Part shown: one piece after another, positions 1 to 12,560 of the stretch
Layout: the number at the start of each line of letters is the position of its first letter
Numbering within the stretch: the stretch's first letter is position 1
Translations under genes and position numbers: made by a program
The notes under the pieces: model-generated
The model's input: the letters and a program-made list of their open reading frames with translations, nothing else
Database searches by the model: none
Told to the model about the DNA's origin: nothing
Assembly (NCBI RefSeq): GCF_964355755.1
Contig: NC_092677.1
Span: 14,964,601-15,028,600, forward strand
Direction: 5' to 3'
DNA length: 64,000 bases
Source of the DNA: Antedon mediterranea
Taxonomy: Eukaryota > Echinodermata > Crinoidea > Comatulida > Antedonidae

Positions 1-119
1 ATGTAAAATAGGTAGCTTTCGGTTTGCAAAGACCTATCAAGGTCATAAATCTGCTTCTGGAGAGAGCTGACCTTTGACGGCAATACAAAATAACACTTCA
101 AATGATCCTATTACTGTAC

Positions 120-3100
120 CTATTAATCTTCTCTCTGTGTTCCTTGCGGCGAATGGTTTCTCTCACTTGTTCTCGTTCAATATCCATAAATAATCGTCTG
201 TACATTGAAAACTGATTTTTTGACTACAGTGAAAAGAATAGACAGTTACAATATTAACATAGGTAGAATAGGTAAAACTCCTATTAAGGGTACAACTTTT
301 TCGGGACCAAATAAATTGATTAAGATATATATCGTTTGTTTCACGGGAAAGTGTAGCATCAATGTTCAGATAAGGGTTGCTTTGATAATTTGTGTTAAAG
401 CAGTCTATGAATGAGACAATTTATCTTATTCAATTAATTAAGAGGACAATTTAATTATTAAAGTACACACCAGTCGTTTTTCCTCTTCCTGTGCCTGTCC
501 AGGATTAACATCAGGAATGTGTAATTTCTGCAATAATGCCATACGTTGTTTACTACTACCCTGTGAAATTATATCACCTTGACCTTCAACATATATGTCT
601 GTATCAAAAGTTACTTTACGAGTTGGTGCAATTGCTGTTTTTAAACAATCACCTTTCCTTCCAATAAGCTTTGTATTGGAAGACACTATATCCTGAGGCA
701 CACTGTCCGCTTCTTGTAAAAACTCTTCAGGTTTCTCACTTTCTTTCCCAGGTTGGACCATTTCTACATACGCTTGTGGTATATGTTGCAAGTTACTGGT
801 ACAATATGGCTGAAAAATAAGAAGTGAATTCTTCTTGCAATCTTCTGTGGCCATAATGATGATAATGAATTCATATTTTTTATTACGCTTTATATTGTAA
901 CCGCTCCAAAGCATAGTGGACCGTCATCTCCCCTATGGCTAAGGATCCCTTTGTGTCGAGTACCACTGGATTCTTGAAAGTGCACAAGCCATATGTGTAC
1001 ACTTATCCGAAAAGACTTCTACCACCAGAACTATGGCCAAGGAGAGCTTTAAAACCTCCGATGTTGTGGCTATGATTGTAACAGCTCGGCCACTCAACTC
1101 AAGGGAGACACTTAAAATTTAAAAATATTCCCACATATATCAATAGTACAGTACTTTATAGTTTCCATTAAGGTTTATCTACTTAAGTGAAATACTTACT
1201 ATATTTGAGGGAAATAATCTCACTTTAAAGTTAGATTGTTGAATATGGCCACAGATTGTTTAAAATTGACTCAATTTTGAGGTCAAACTGGGCTTATAAA
1301 ACATTGTACTTACTAGTTTGTCTCTTGTGGCTGACATACCCCATGTACCACCAGGTAAACTTTGCTGCGAGGAAAACAATAAATCACAGTATGGTACAAA
1401 TTTAACAAACATTATAAACATTAAAAACCTAGATCTAAAACCTGATTTAACTGTGTAGTAAATTATCTTTTACAAGGTAAGTTCAGTTACTATTACATCA
1501 CTACTATCACAGTCAATTTGGTACATTTATTATTTCCTAGATGGCCTACCTTTCCTAAAAACATTTGTTTATCAGCGAGATTACGTCTAGCTCTGCTGAT
1601 AACTCTATGAATATTTTGTGAATGTTCCTCAAACTGTTTTGTTGATTCCTCCTCCTCTACCTCGCTTTCAGATGTTACCAAATCGCTGCCAATGGCGTGA
1701 TGATCCACAGAGCGGTACAAGCAGCGATTTTTCTTTGGTGTGTGCTTTTCTGCTGCATGGATTGTTTGGTGTACAATGTTCTGTTCTAGTTCAACCTGTA
1801 AACAAAAATAGGAACAGCATGAATTGTGACGACAATAATTAAAATTGTATGGCCCATTTTCCTCCTGTGCTGAACACCGCAAAAATCGTTGAAATAAAAT
1901 CAAGCTTTGAATAGGGCATTTTGTAGATATTCACTTTTGAAAAAAAGAATGATTTCACTAATAAAAATGACAAAATAAACTTATAAAATATTATCAGGTC
2001 AAAATTTGTTTGTTTGATTTAATTTTTCGTCAAAGTGAATAACTATTAAAATAGCCTATTTATTCAACAACATTATTATTGTTAAAATACAGTATTTTCT
2101 TTCAGAATATATTATAATATATCTTTAAATGCAAAGCTAGGCTATAAGTATATAATAAGTACAGTAGTAGGTACAGTCAGAAATATTATATAGAGCCTAG
2201 CTATAATATCTCTATGAAACCAATGCATACCGCTTTGTATGACTTCTCTAATTGTTGTTGTTTCTTGATTTTCTGTAATTTCTGAACTCGTTTTCGTACT
2301 TCTTCTTGAAAGTGGAGTAATTTGGCTTTTTTTTCTGCCTGCTTTCTCCTTATTTTCTGCTCCTCAATTTCAGCTGACACCTGTATTGAGAAAAGCAGTG
2401 TCTTTTTTTATTGAAGCCTCCTACTACTAGCTAGGGAGGCCTAGCCTGGGCCTAACCCTAAAAATTAATATAAATTCATCATAATGTCAATGATAATACA
2501 TGTCATAAATAATAATAAGGCGCTAATGCAGTTTCGTACCCACCCCTTAAAATTACTCAAAATGATTTCAATACTTCATCTAGCCTACTCACGAGTTGTC
2601 TACAGCATTCAGCAAGCATAAAATGGTAAAATATTGATAATTTCTTATTTATAACTATTTTTAATCAATTAATAATTGAGCACCCTTCAGAAATCCATCG
2701 CCAGCTTAGCTTCGTGAAAATCATCGCTAGGCCTGCCGATGAAAGTACGGAGGCCTCATAGGGCATCGATCTATAGAGGACGCTGTTATGATCATTTATT
2801 ATGGCGATAATTAAATATGCTTTACATGTTCCTCGTGTAACGGATTTTAAGTTTTTTTCATAAAGAAATATTTTGTGTTTAATTATGTTGTTAATGTTTA
2901 GAAATTCTATTTATTTTGACAAATTATATTTTTTGTAAGGGTCCCTAATGATCAGCTTCGGCTGGATGGACCACCCTCATAAAATATTGTTGAAATAAAT
3001 TAATGAATAGTTGCTTCATTATTTAATGTTTTATTTGATTTTATTTTAATAAACACAACAGGAAAGAAGATAAAAAAGAAGAAATGAAAGACATGAAATG

Positions 3101-4365
3101 ATGTATTCAGTGTCAGCAGAAGTAAAATAAATTCTAGTAATTGATGGAAAACATTTTTATTATAATTATTGTATTACTGTACATTACATTTCAATAAATT
3201 ATATCTTTCTGTTTTTGTTGCAATTCCTATTTCCATGTATTTGAAGAGGTCTTTCATAGGTGAATAAAAAATGTTAATTAATAATAATATACTTCTATAA
3301 AATCTTAAAACAGGGAAACCATTAGCATTTCTAGTATAGCTAGTGATAACAAATACTAAAACAATTAATTCGTCATAGCTTGATTATTGTGTTATAACAT
3401 TAACAATGTAACTCAGGAATGAAGTACTGTAATTCTTTTTATTCATTTCATTTATTTATTTGACCTACAAACCATAATGTAAAATAAACTAAAACAGAGG
3501 AAAATCGGTCAGTACTTATATCTTCAAGAGTCAGCAGTTCCATATTTATCTTCTTTTCTGTGTGAAATTCTACTAGTAAAATGAAAGAACAAATTAAAAA
3601 CACAACATAATTATGATGATACCCACAATGATGAATACAGCAATTGTATAGTATTTCTTTTCTTTATTAAAAATACGAAACGCATGTCGGAAATAATGAA
3701 AATTATAGTATTTGGTGCGTGCTTTAAACGTTAGTAACTACGCCCTCTATAGAACGCAACTGTTTACTCTATTAAACTCTATTAATAGAGTTAATGTCCT
3801 GTGAGGCCTCCGTACTTTTATCGGCAGGCCTAGCGATGATTTTCGCGAAGCTAAGCTGGCGATGTATTTCCGAAGGGTGCTCAGTATTAATTGATTAAAA
3901 ATAGTTTTAAATAAAAAATTATCGATTTTTTTACAATTTTATGATTGCAGAATGTTGTAGACAACTCGTGAGTAGGTTGGATGAAGATTTTGAGTAATTT
4001 TAAGGGGTGGGTACGAAACTGCATTAGCGCCTAATAATAATTTGATAGCCTACTCCTAACATAACTAGGCCTAAAAGTTAGTAAATAGGCCTAGCCTAGT
4101 AGGCCAAGTACTCCGCTCATTCACTAGGCTTATTAGCCACACACTGTCACAGACAGAGAGGCCTGCCTAGCCTAGGCTAGTAGTAGTAGTAGATGCGTCC
4201 TTTACTTACCAGTGCATCATGACTGTAGTACGATTGCGGTGCAATTTCAACCCATGCACCAACTGGAACAACATTTTGATGTCGACTACCTAAATTTCTT
4301 TGTGTTTCTTTATGAAATTTGCTTTTTTTTGAGCGTCGACAACGGAAAGAAATTGATGTTGCCAT
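120..4365 (-). CDS. CCDC15-like coiled-coil protein, six exons, 3' end off window
   Basis: Six exons with AG/GT borders stay in phase: 4365-4210 (an in-frame ATG at 4431 is an alternative start), 2380-2231, 1795-1550, 1364-1314, 809-469 and 197-120. Exon 1 ends with QNVVPVGAWVE. Exon 2 is a basic coiled coil (FQEEVRKRVQKLQKIKKQQ). Exon 3 is acidic and ends in an Arg-rich ISRARRNLADK stretch. Exon 6 reads LFMDIEREQVRETIRRKEHR. This order, with a VPVGAWVE motif followed by the coiled coil and a late FMDIEREQV-type helix, matches vertebrate CCDC15 as I recall it; human CCDC15 is reported at the centriole inner scaffold. Exon 5 needs the donor at 469 rather than 471 for exon 6 to stay in frame, so that junction is the weakest. 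No stop codon is seen and the gene continues off the window. Intron 1 (1.8 kb) carries a DNA transposon. The start at 4365 (MATSISFRC) is preferred because the upstream residues look like UTR. Confidence 0.72.
2519..4031. mobile_element. Mutator-like DNA element with ~260-bp inverted ends in CCDC15-like intron 1
   Basis: The ends are inverted repeats: GGCGCTAATGCAGTTTCGTA at 2519, and its reverse complement ending at 4031. Imperfect pairing continues for about 260 bp through the shared AGGCCTGCCGATRAAAGTAC segment (about 2730 and 3810). The 9-mer TAATAATAA flanks both sides directly (2510-2518 and 4032-4040). Long terminal inverted repeats with a 9-bp duplication are typical of Mutator-like elements, but the flank is a TAA-rich run, so the duplication is not certain. 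The 960-bp interior has no reading frame worth calling. It includes a LINE-3'-end-like stretch near 2940-3000 (CAGCTTCGGCTGGATGGACC followed by AT-rich tail). Confidence 0.7.
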
Positions 4366-5800
4366 TTTTTTAAATAACGCGCGCCACCTACACAGTAGTA
4401 TAGGTTTCGACATTGGTGGCGTGGCTTTCATTTATGATACACATTACTTACTGTCAGTATGCTTACTGTACTACATACATGTACTGTACAGTACTTCTGT
4501 ATTACACAGTATTTTTTAAAGTTATTTTTTAATATGCCATTTTAATGTCACATAATACTAATAGAAATTTGATAAACTTGATAAATGAAATTGGATGGAA
4601 AAATAATAATAATTTGCCTGATAAAGTGTAGCCTAAACGGTATGTCAACAATGCATTCACATCACTTTATCACATGAAAAAATTCAACCTTTTCTTTTTA
4701 AGTGAAATAATTATTTGTTTTTATTTTCTACTGAAGTGAATAACTTTATTAAGTCTAGGTACGAAATTGACTCTATAACTGATCACTGCTCTATTGACTT
4801 TACGTACAAAAAATTATTATGTTTTTCTTTTCCCCACGTATTATATTCATTACAATTTAACTTTCACCTACTTTTTAAAACCAGATTAAAAAAATAGTCC
4901 ACCTTTCACCTAGATAACGTCACCGTAAATCTGATGCAATTGCCAAGTGTCGTCAAGATGCTTCGTAATACATTCAACGTGGCTGGCTAATCCATTATAA
5001 ATGACATTGACATGGTTCAAGTTAAAGGAAACCGGTTACAGTCCAGTGGGTAACTTTTAAAACGAATTAAAATAAAACGCGAACCTTCACCGATATTTTA
5101 AACAAGACCATTAAATGGCTGCAGTCGCGTGCGTAAATTTGAGTTAGTGTTTACTGACCAACCGACCGACATAGTTTGATGTAGAGTCCGCATTTGCACG
5201 CGCGACTAAAAAAGAAGAAACAACGTTACCGCCCCACTGAGATTACGAAAACATTTTTAAGCTACATGAAAGGCAAAACAAACCGTATCCATGGCATGGC
5301 ATGCTTATAACATTGAATCATACAGGAAGAAAGAAATTCGAAACAAATTGTATTTACTAAATAAGTAAAGTTAGGCCTAAATAAAATAGAAATGTAATCT
5401 GAAAGCATAAGAAACATCTATGTTTATAATATTTATTATTTGTGAGTTACTTTTCTTATTATTTCAAGGAAGTTACTTTTCACCTATATGTCAGAGCATG
5501 GACAAACAAAAGTTAACTTATTTCTCCATGGTCAGAGCAAAAGCTCCATCCGTCAACTTTCACACAGATATTATCGGAGATTACACGATAACTTAGTTAC
5601 AGATTGTTTACAGGTCTTATCATGTGCCCTTTATGCTTACAAAAATAAGTCCTGCTGATGCAATAAATAAGCTATTTATATCCGGGTTTGAGTATACATA
5701 AACCAGTGAATCAACGGTATCCCTCATTCTAGAAATAGTGTCGTGATATTTCGTTATTGCAGTCAACTACTTTTGTCTATTGTAAATTATATTTGCGAGA
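4366..5800. other. Divergent intergenic region between CCDC15-like and SULT genes
   Basis: About 1.4 kb separates the starts of the two divergent genes. It is AT-rich, with weak similarity around 4530-4770 to the repeat seen at 11993 and 14523 (GTCACATAAT and GAAGTGAATAACTTT). A TATTTATATCCGGG stretch about 120 bp before the SULT ATG could be a TATA-type element. No coding sequence is seen. Confidence 0.4.
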
Positions 5801-8800
5801 ATGGCTGGTATTCCGACGTGGGAATACAAGGGTTATACATTTCCTACACAAGTAAAACAGGAAGCATTAGAATGCATTGAAAACATGGAAGTTTTCGATG
5901 ATGATATTTGGCTTTGCACGTACCCGAAATCAGGTAAGATATATTTTTTGTATAAATATATTAATAGTGACCCAGACATGATGTGCAACATTGAACAACA
6001 AGAATCAACTACAACTAAAACCGTAACCATTGAGTGTAGGCCTAATAAGAAAAGTAGGGTGGGGAGGGGAGGGGAGGGAGTTGTTCAACTGCAGATTTAT
6101 ACCACCTGCATGAACTCGTGTTTGTTAGGGCTTATACATATTGCTTGTTTTTTAGGTACTCATTGGACGATGCAAATTCTCTATCTACTACAAGTCGATG
6201 GTGATTACGAAAAGATGTTAGGGCAGGGTCTTGGTGCGAAACGTCTACCACCGTTAGAGCTGTGCATTGATAAACCAGATGGGTCGATTGGCTACACGTA
6301 CAAAAAGTATGAACAATTACAATCCCCCCGACTAATTGTTACACATCTGCCATATGCCCTTCTTCCAAGACAAGTTTTCGAAAAAAGGACAAAGGTACGT
6401 AAATTTACTTTCAATTTTAATTACTTTTATGTCTTTTCGGGTTTGAAAAATATTTGCACATCATATGAATCTCTTGGTGCAAATTTTGCAACCAAACAGT
6501 GATTTTTAATATGTACCTATTGAGCTGTTTATCTACTTTATAGGTTCATACCAAGTTCATGAGACCCAAGTCTTGTCATTGTCCATTATATAGGAGGGGG
6601 GTCAACCATTATGACTACAACTAATTTCCACAATTATTGATTACATGTTTTAACCAAAGAAATAAAATGACATAAACTAGTATAGTATAAACATTTCCAG
6701 ACTTCGTAATAATTACTATCTATTAATTAAACAGGTCACAGAAAGATAAACATAACCATTACCCGAGTGATAAATGGTAGATCCCAGCTCGCTGGCATTC
6801 AAACATAGGTATCTTAATTTTGCAATTGTGAATATAAAAAACGACATATAGAACTAAATAACACCTAATAATTGTTCCTTATATATCAAACATTAGAATG
6901 ATATAAAAATTAGAATGCTACTTACAAATTATATAATGAAAAATTAACCCCAAACTTTTGATCGTAATATAGATTTGTTTAAATCCAATAATAGATCGAA
7001 AGAATTAGTGTACTAAAAATGATGCTTACAACACAGGGAGTTGTAGGCCTACCCTGCAAACGTTTCGCAAATATTCAAGCAGTTTGCTTTCTCAGGTATA
7101 GGCCTACTGTTGATCTTGGTACAGTCTGGTCAACACGTCACCTTGAGAAAAGCAAAGTTCGCTTTTATATGCTAAGCAAAAGATGAGTTCAACTAAGATG
7201 GTGTCTTCTTAATCTTTAATTAATATCATAAGGGCCCTATTTATAGTAAAGTTGATTCGAATAACATTTTCGTTGTAATTATAAACAACGTGCACTGTTT
7301 TATAGCTTGTTAAAACCGCTAATGTAGAAAAGCCAGCTAATATCGAAACAACCTAGAACAATCCACCGCTAATAGTAAAACCTCCAGCTTATGTAGTAAA
7401 TAAAAATCAACACCAGCTAATGTAGAAACGGTCAACAGCTTATGGATGTAGTAACGAAAATTGCCTCACAGCTTATGTAGGCAGTTACTATCGCCAGCTA
7501 ATGTAGAAAATGTTATATATTTTACAAAAATGTCTAAATCATGTGCAATCGATCTTTACTTAGCTCAGTCTTTCCACCTCTCGTAAGCAACCAACTATCT
7601 AAAACTACCACACATCGTAAGTAAGCAACCATCTCTGTTTAATCGGACCGCTTCTCATAATCGACCACCTCTTGTAAGCGACCACCTCTCTTACGAGCGG
7701 TGGTCGTTCAATAGAGGCAATCACTTTCGAGAGATCGTTGTGATGGGCGATGGTCGATTATGAAAAGCAGTCCCATAATAGAGGTGATGGTCCTTTAAAA
7801 GAGTCGTCACTGACGAGAAGTGCATGGTCGTTACGCTTACGAGAGGATGGAAGATGGTCGATTATGAGAAGCGGTCCTTTAATAGAGAAAGAGGTCGTGG
7901 TCCCTTAAAAGATGTGGTCACTTACGAGAGGTGTGGTCGTTAAGAGAGGTGGTCGCTTACGAGAGATGGTCGATTATGAGAAGCGGTTCCTTATCAGAGG
8001 AGGTGATCCCTTACGAGTGGTGGTCGATTATGAGAAGCGGTCCCTTAACAGAGATGGTTGCTTACGATGTGTGGTCGTTTTGCTTACAATTAAGAGGTGG
8101 AAAGACTGATAGCTAAGTAAAGATCGATGCATTTGCACATGATTTTGACATTTTTGTAAAATACTGTATATAACATTTTCTACATTAGCTGGCGATAGTA
8201 ACTACATAAGCTGGGAGGCAATTTTCGTAGCTACATATAGCTGTTGACCGTTTCTATATTAGCTGGTGGTGATTTTTATTTGCTACATAAGTTGTTTGTG
8301 TTTCTACATTAGCTGGAGGTTTTACTACATTATTAGCGGTGGATTGTTCTACATTAACGGTTGTTTCGACATTAGCTGGCGTTTTCTATATTACAGGTTG
8401 TAACATAGCTCTTAATATCTCACTTTATTTCACAGATAATATACGTTGCTCGGAATCCAAAAGACACGGCCGTATCGATGTATCATTTCTTCAAACCAGC
8501 AATGAAAAAAATGAATTTAGACGTCGACTGGAATCAGTTCTTTCAAATATTCATGTCCAAAAAATGTGAGAATTAATAATTTTTTATCTTACAAATCTGA
8601 AAACAATTATTATTAATACTGTAGATATATTAACCGTTTTGTTACAACGGTAGAAATGATTAGATCAAGGAGTTATTTAGACAACTCATGGTGGCGTGTA
8701 TAGGCCTACTGTGCATGTTTTGTTGTTGTTTTTTTCATACGCATCTAACAGCGAGCACAAACTCGCTAATTACAGGACGGATAAATTATTTTATAATTGA

Positions 8801-10276
8801 TCGTGCTTACTAAGTCTCATTTGAGCCCTAGAAGTGGAGTTGAAAGAGTCAGGAGTTACAACCCTGGCACTAGGTCAGGTCAGGATTGAACCCTCATGGA
8901 CGTTGGAATTGGAAGACAAGCACGTTAACTACCAAGTTACAGCTTCACTCTTCACTCTTGTTGAATATAAAATTCAAAATATTATTAGGTCACGTTATAG
9001 GCCTTCGGCTCCCTATTTCAATATCCTCGTCAGCCACCGACAAATGAAGTGTGAATATTATTGAGAAAATTGTAACTTTTACATTATAGCTCCATTTGGA
9101 ACTTGGACACAACATGTACTACCATTCTGGAAACGTAGAAATGATGAAAACATTCTGTTTCTTAAGTTTGAAGACATGAAAAAGGTAAATATTAGGCTTC
9201 AATATATTTTTTTTTCTTTTGTTTAAAATGCCTATTAACTATCGGCGATTTAAGTGAACGGGGTTCAAGATATAGTACCGCGACACAGATGCATACGGTA
9301 CATTGGTATCATCTGTCTCCTGAAATTTGATTGTAAGGATGTAAAAGCTATGACACTAAACTTATTCATCAAACAAAATAGATTAAAAAAAATGTAATAT
9401 TTCGGGCGAAATAGGCCTACAGTACTATCAGTTGAGCCCCTATATTAGAGATATTCCGGCTAACGAATGAAGAGAATTATACGGCCATCCTAATGTGTCA
9501 TAATAATAAGGGTTACTTCATTTTAGTAGGCCTACTGGTATAGACAGGTGATAATGTTAAGGTTTTTTATTTTAGGATTCCTTGGGAAGTATTCGAAAAA
9601 TTGCAGCGTTTACCGGCCGGTCTACGTCTACAGAGGTACTGCAAAATATAGTTACAAATTCATCGCCAGAAAAAACTAAGAAAACAATGGTCAGTGATGA
9701 TGCAGATATTCAAGCACTTTCAACAGGAGCATTCGTACGAAAAGGTACCGGTATATATTATTTTTATTCAATGTTTCAAAATAAATAACTACAAATACAT
9801 TTATAAAAAAACATAATTTGTAAATTAGAATATAGGCCCAATACTTAAAATGGATTTTTTTAATGTAATTTGTTTGTAGCACTTTTATTTTGTGTGTTTT
9901 TATTAGTTACCAATTTCGGGTCCCTGAATATCAACCGGCATTTATTTGACCAGCCGGAAGTTTTACCCTCTTTAAATAAAGTTGAAATAAGATTTGACTG
10001 TAGACATACTTGTGATGTTGATAAGAATATAGGTAGAGAGAAGAATAACAATAATGGAGAAGAGTGATAATCGGGTATGATGACTTTTTAATCACATGAT
10101 ACATCTTAAGTGATAAAATATGATAAAGTACAACAGTTCTGAAGTTTAGGCCTATATCTTTTTCAGGTATAATTGGTGATTGGAAGACACATTTTACCGT
10201 AGCCCAAAGTGAACAGTTGGATGAAGTTCTTCAAAATGATCTGAAAGAAACGGATCTTGAGATGATGTTTCAATAG
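5801..10276 (+). CDS. Cytosolic sulfotransferase (SULT family), six exons, complete
   Basis: Exons 5801-5933, 6156-6394, 8436-8565, 9090-9184, 9576-9744 and 10167-10276 join in phase (876 nt) to a 291-aa protein, the usual SULT length. All splice sites are GT/AG. The family transfers sulfate from PAPS to hydroxyls or amines of small molecules in the cytosol. Visible motifs: the 5'-phosphosulfate loop TYPKSGT at residues 40-46; the catalytic His108 in THLPYALLP; Arg130 and Ser138 in the 3'-phosphate motif ARNPKDTAVS; and the C-terminal RKGIIGDWKTHFT at 254-266, which binds PAPS. His108, Arg130 and Ser138 have the same numbers as in human SULT1A1. The Lys two residues before the catalytic His in SULT1A1 is Val106 here; SULT2A1 also lacks it as I recall. 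Substrate cannot be told. Intron 2 holds a foldback element and intron 3 a SINE. Confidence 0.95.
7308..8405. mobile_element. Foldback element with minisatellite core in SULT intron 2
   Basis: Arms of about 280 bp are inverted repeats. The left arm starts TGTTAAAACCGCTAATGTAG and the right arm ends with the matching complement GGTTGTAACA. TAGCT flanks both sides (7303-7307 and 8406-8410), a likely 5-bp duplication. Each arm carries repeats of CCAGCTAATGTAGAAA or CCAGCTTATGTAG. The core (about 7560-8110) is a degenerate minisatellite built on GTGGTCGATTATGAGAAGCGG and GGTCGCTTACGAGAGG, in part itself inverted. Short open frames inside are by-products of the repeat. No transposase is encoded. 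Confidence 0.72.
8835..8960 (-). repeat. tRNA-derived SINE head in SULT intron 3
   Basis: Read on the minus strand, this has a pol III A-box-like TAGTTAACGTGCTTG followed about 35 bases later by a B-box-like GGTTCAATCC, the layout of a tRNA-derived SINE head. The body after the B box differs from that of the SINE at 11139. It lies between SULT exons 3 and 4. Confidence 0.45.
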
Positions 10277-11138
10277 TCTATATAGTTATATTTTTAAGGC
10301 CCATTTACACTAGGACGATCGACATTAATTACCATAGACAAATATGCATTTTCATACATAAACAAAACAAATCTAAAATTTTAATCATACGAATTTGGTG
10401 TGAACGACCCATGCTTTAATTACCACTGAATCCATTTTCCACGATATTTTTCTCAGAATCCGGGCGCTTGTGAAAGCAGCCTTTTACAGCTGCTGAAGAC
10501 ACTTTCCTTTTTATTATTTACAAAAAGTATGTGGCCTATGGATGTTGGAGGTACATATACAGATAGTCTGAAAAAAAAACCCCACAGAGAACATTTTATT
10601 ACTCCATTTCGTCAGTAATTAAGCCGAGTAATATTGATCACGTATAACAACCAAATGTAATATCAAATGTGTAGACACCTACCGTATTCTTACAGTCTTT
10701 TAAATAACACATTTAATGTATGAATTCTATACCAATCAAACTCAAAGTTAAAATTATTTGTCAATGTATTTTAAGTTTTCAAAATATTGATAGGCCTCCG
10801 CAGGAGAGGAATAATAAAACTTGCTAGCCTAGAGAGAGTTGTTCGTGTTTTCGTTTATTTAATAATTAGTAATTTATTAAAAACCGATGAAGTTAGGAAA
10901 AAGTAAATTTAATTGAATACAGGCCTACTGGGATTCTTATACTGTAGTTGCATACATAGTCCTACATTTCGAAATGGCCACGATGTAATTGGTAAACGAA
11001 GGAAATCCCAGCGTGAATTATAAGCAATCCGCTAAATGACCAGAGAACCGGGTTTAGGAGAGGCCTGTCATATACTAGGCCTTACTAAACTTACTTTGAT
11101 CTAAAAATTATAAATTATTAATATGTCGTGTTAAACTA
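10277..11138. other. SULT 3' flank, AT-rich, no gene seen
   Basis: Downstream of the SULT stop. It contains scattered AGGCCTA motifs and short poly-A runs. No coding, RNA or clear repeat feature could be supported. Confidence 0.5.
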
Positions 11139-11285
11139 AAACATTTAAATTTTTAAGTTTATATTTAAAATATAAAGTATCCATGCGTTATAAACCAAGT
11201 CTCATATAAAAGTAAACCAGGCACAAATCAGGTTCGAACCCTCACTCAGGACCTCAGGATTGGGAGGAAAGCATGTTAACAAAAA
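11139..11285 (-). repeat. tRNA-derived SINE
   Basis: On the minus strand the head reads GTTAACATGCTTTCC, then the B box GGTTCGAACC, then a body (GTTTACTTTTATATGAGACT, AACGCATGGATACTTTATAT) ending in T/A-rich sequence. The same body occurs at the very end of the window (63896-64000) with few differences, so this is a dispersed family. Confidence 0.6.
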
Positions 11286-11313
11286 TATATATAACAAAGA
11301 GCTTTCAACACAC

Positions 11314-11392
11314 CTGCAAGAGCCAACAGTTCAGCATCTTCAATGTAATCTGGATCCATGTCTGTTGGTGGTTCTTGTGTCTCTTTGTGCTT
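11314..11392 (-). CDS. Orphan exon candidate (acidic peptide)
   Basis: Read on the minus strand, CATTTCAG precedes and GTGTGTTG follows a 79-bp open segment that encodes KHKETQEPPTDMDPDYIED and continues AELLALA. The codon content is protein-like, unlike the surrounding AT-rich DNA, and both splice signals are good. No partner exon was found nearby. It could be one exon of a minus-strand gene extending off to the left, or a remnant captured by repeats. The family is not recognised. Confidence 0.35.
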
Positions 11393-11992
11393 CTGAAATG
11401 TAAACGTAAAAACATGACAATTCTAAATTTTAATAATATAATCAAAAATAATAAAAATGTGCAAAATCGAAATAAATGATCAAAGGTGCAGTGGACCAGA
11501 TGTTGCACGTTTAAAGACGCTTGTCTCCCCTAAGGGTCAAGCCATAAATAGGTACACTAAGTAAATTTTTAAGGAAATTTATTTGGAGACAAAATAACCA
11601 TGGACCTATAAATAAGTGTCCAGGGTTTAACAATACCTAACAATATAACATAATTACACACTTTATAAATGGTGTAGTATTTTTAATTTACACGAATATA
11701 AAACATTCATTATTTGTTTTATATAACATCTAAATAGATTCCTGTCATTTAAATAAAAGGTAGGCGGTCTAACCAATGCCTACATTAATTGATTCACATT
11801 GATTATAAAACAGTAACATTAACACTGTTAGTGTTAACGACCAAACAAGCCTAGGCCTAGCAAGGCTAACCGCCTAGGCATAGCGTAAATACTAACAGGC
11901 CTACAAGCTACTACTACTACTAGGCCTAGGCTACTACTAAAGTACGAAATAGGCGTGGGCGGTGCTTATTTCCAAAGCAATAGAATAAAACA

Positions 11993-12560
11993 AGAAATAT
12001 TTCTTACAAAAAACGCTGCTCGCTTATTGACGTAGCAGTTTTAAAGATATATTGTCCCTCTGAAAAATATTTTTTATTTCAAATTTGTTTTTGAATTTGT
12101 CATTTTATTGTCACATAATAGTTATTTTACCTGAAAAAATTTAATTAAAAGCAAAAAATACTTCAATTGTCTGTCAGACAATGGTTTTTGAGTTATAATT
12201 AAACGTTTCTTTTCTCTTTTTATAATGTGAATTTTGTTACAGAAGTGAATAACTTTGATATGAAACAGACTCAATTTAGTTTATTTTATTGCTAAGGTCA
12301 AGTCTGGAGGTCACTTCAAGTGTGAAGTATCATATTACAAACAAAAACTTTCATGGACTGTTTTGATAATATGTAATTCAATGATTATCTGACAGCGAAA
12401 TACAGTATTGTCATGGGACTCATAAATACCAGAAATACAGTTGGTACCTATAAATTATAGTCGAGTTTCCATTTTAACAAAAATGTCAAAGTGTAGTACT
12501 ATAACTGCTGCTTGATTTCGTCTAATAAATGAGTCATCTCGTGTGACGTAGCGGGCTAGA
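11993..12560. repeat. Dispersed repeat, copy 1 (uninterrupted)
   Basis: Collinear with 14523-16115. Shared landmarks in order: ATATTTCTTACAAAAAACGC, TTAAAGATATATTGTCCC, TGTCTGTCAGACAATGG, GAAGTGAATAACTTT, CAAGTCTGG, ACTATAACTGCTGSTTG. The TTAAAGATATATTGTCCC landmark resembles the end of the MITE at 56456, so this is probably a decayed relative. No protein is encoded. Confidence 0.6.

Noticed and set aside
205-414. Open frame of 69 codons near the left edge
   Set aside because: It begins with TTG, not ATG, has no splice context, and overlaps introns of the CCDC15-like gene on the other strand.
7912-8116. Two overlapping 60-65-codon open frames on the plus strand
   Set aside because: They lie wholly in the minisatellite core of the foldback element; two frames open at once reflects the repeat, not coding.
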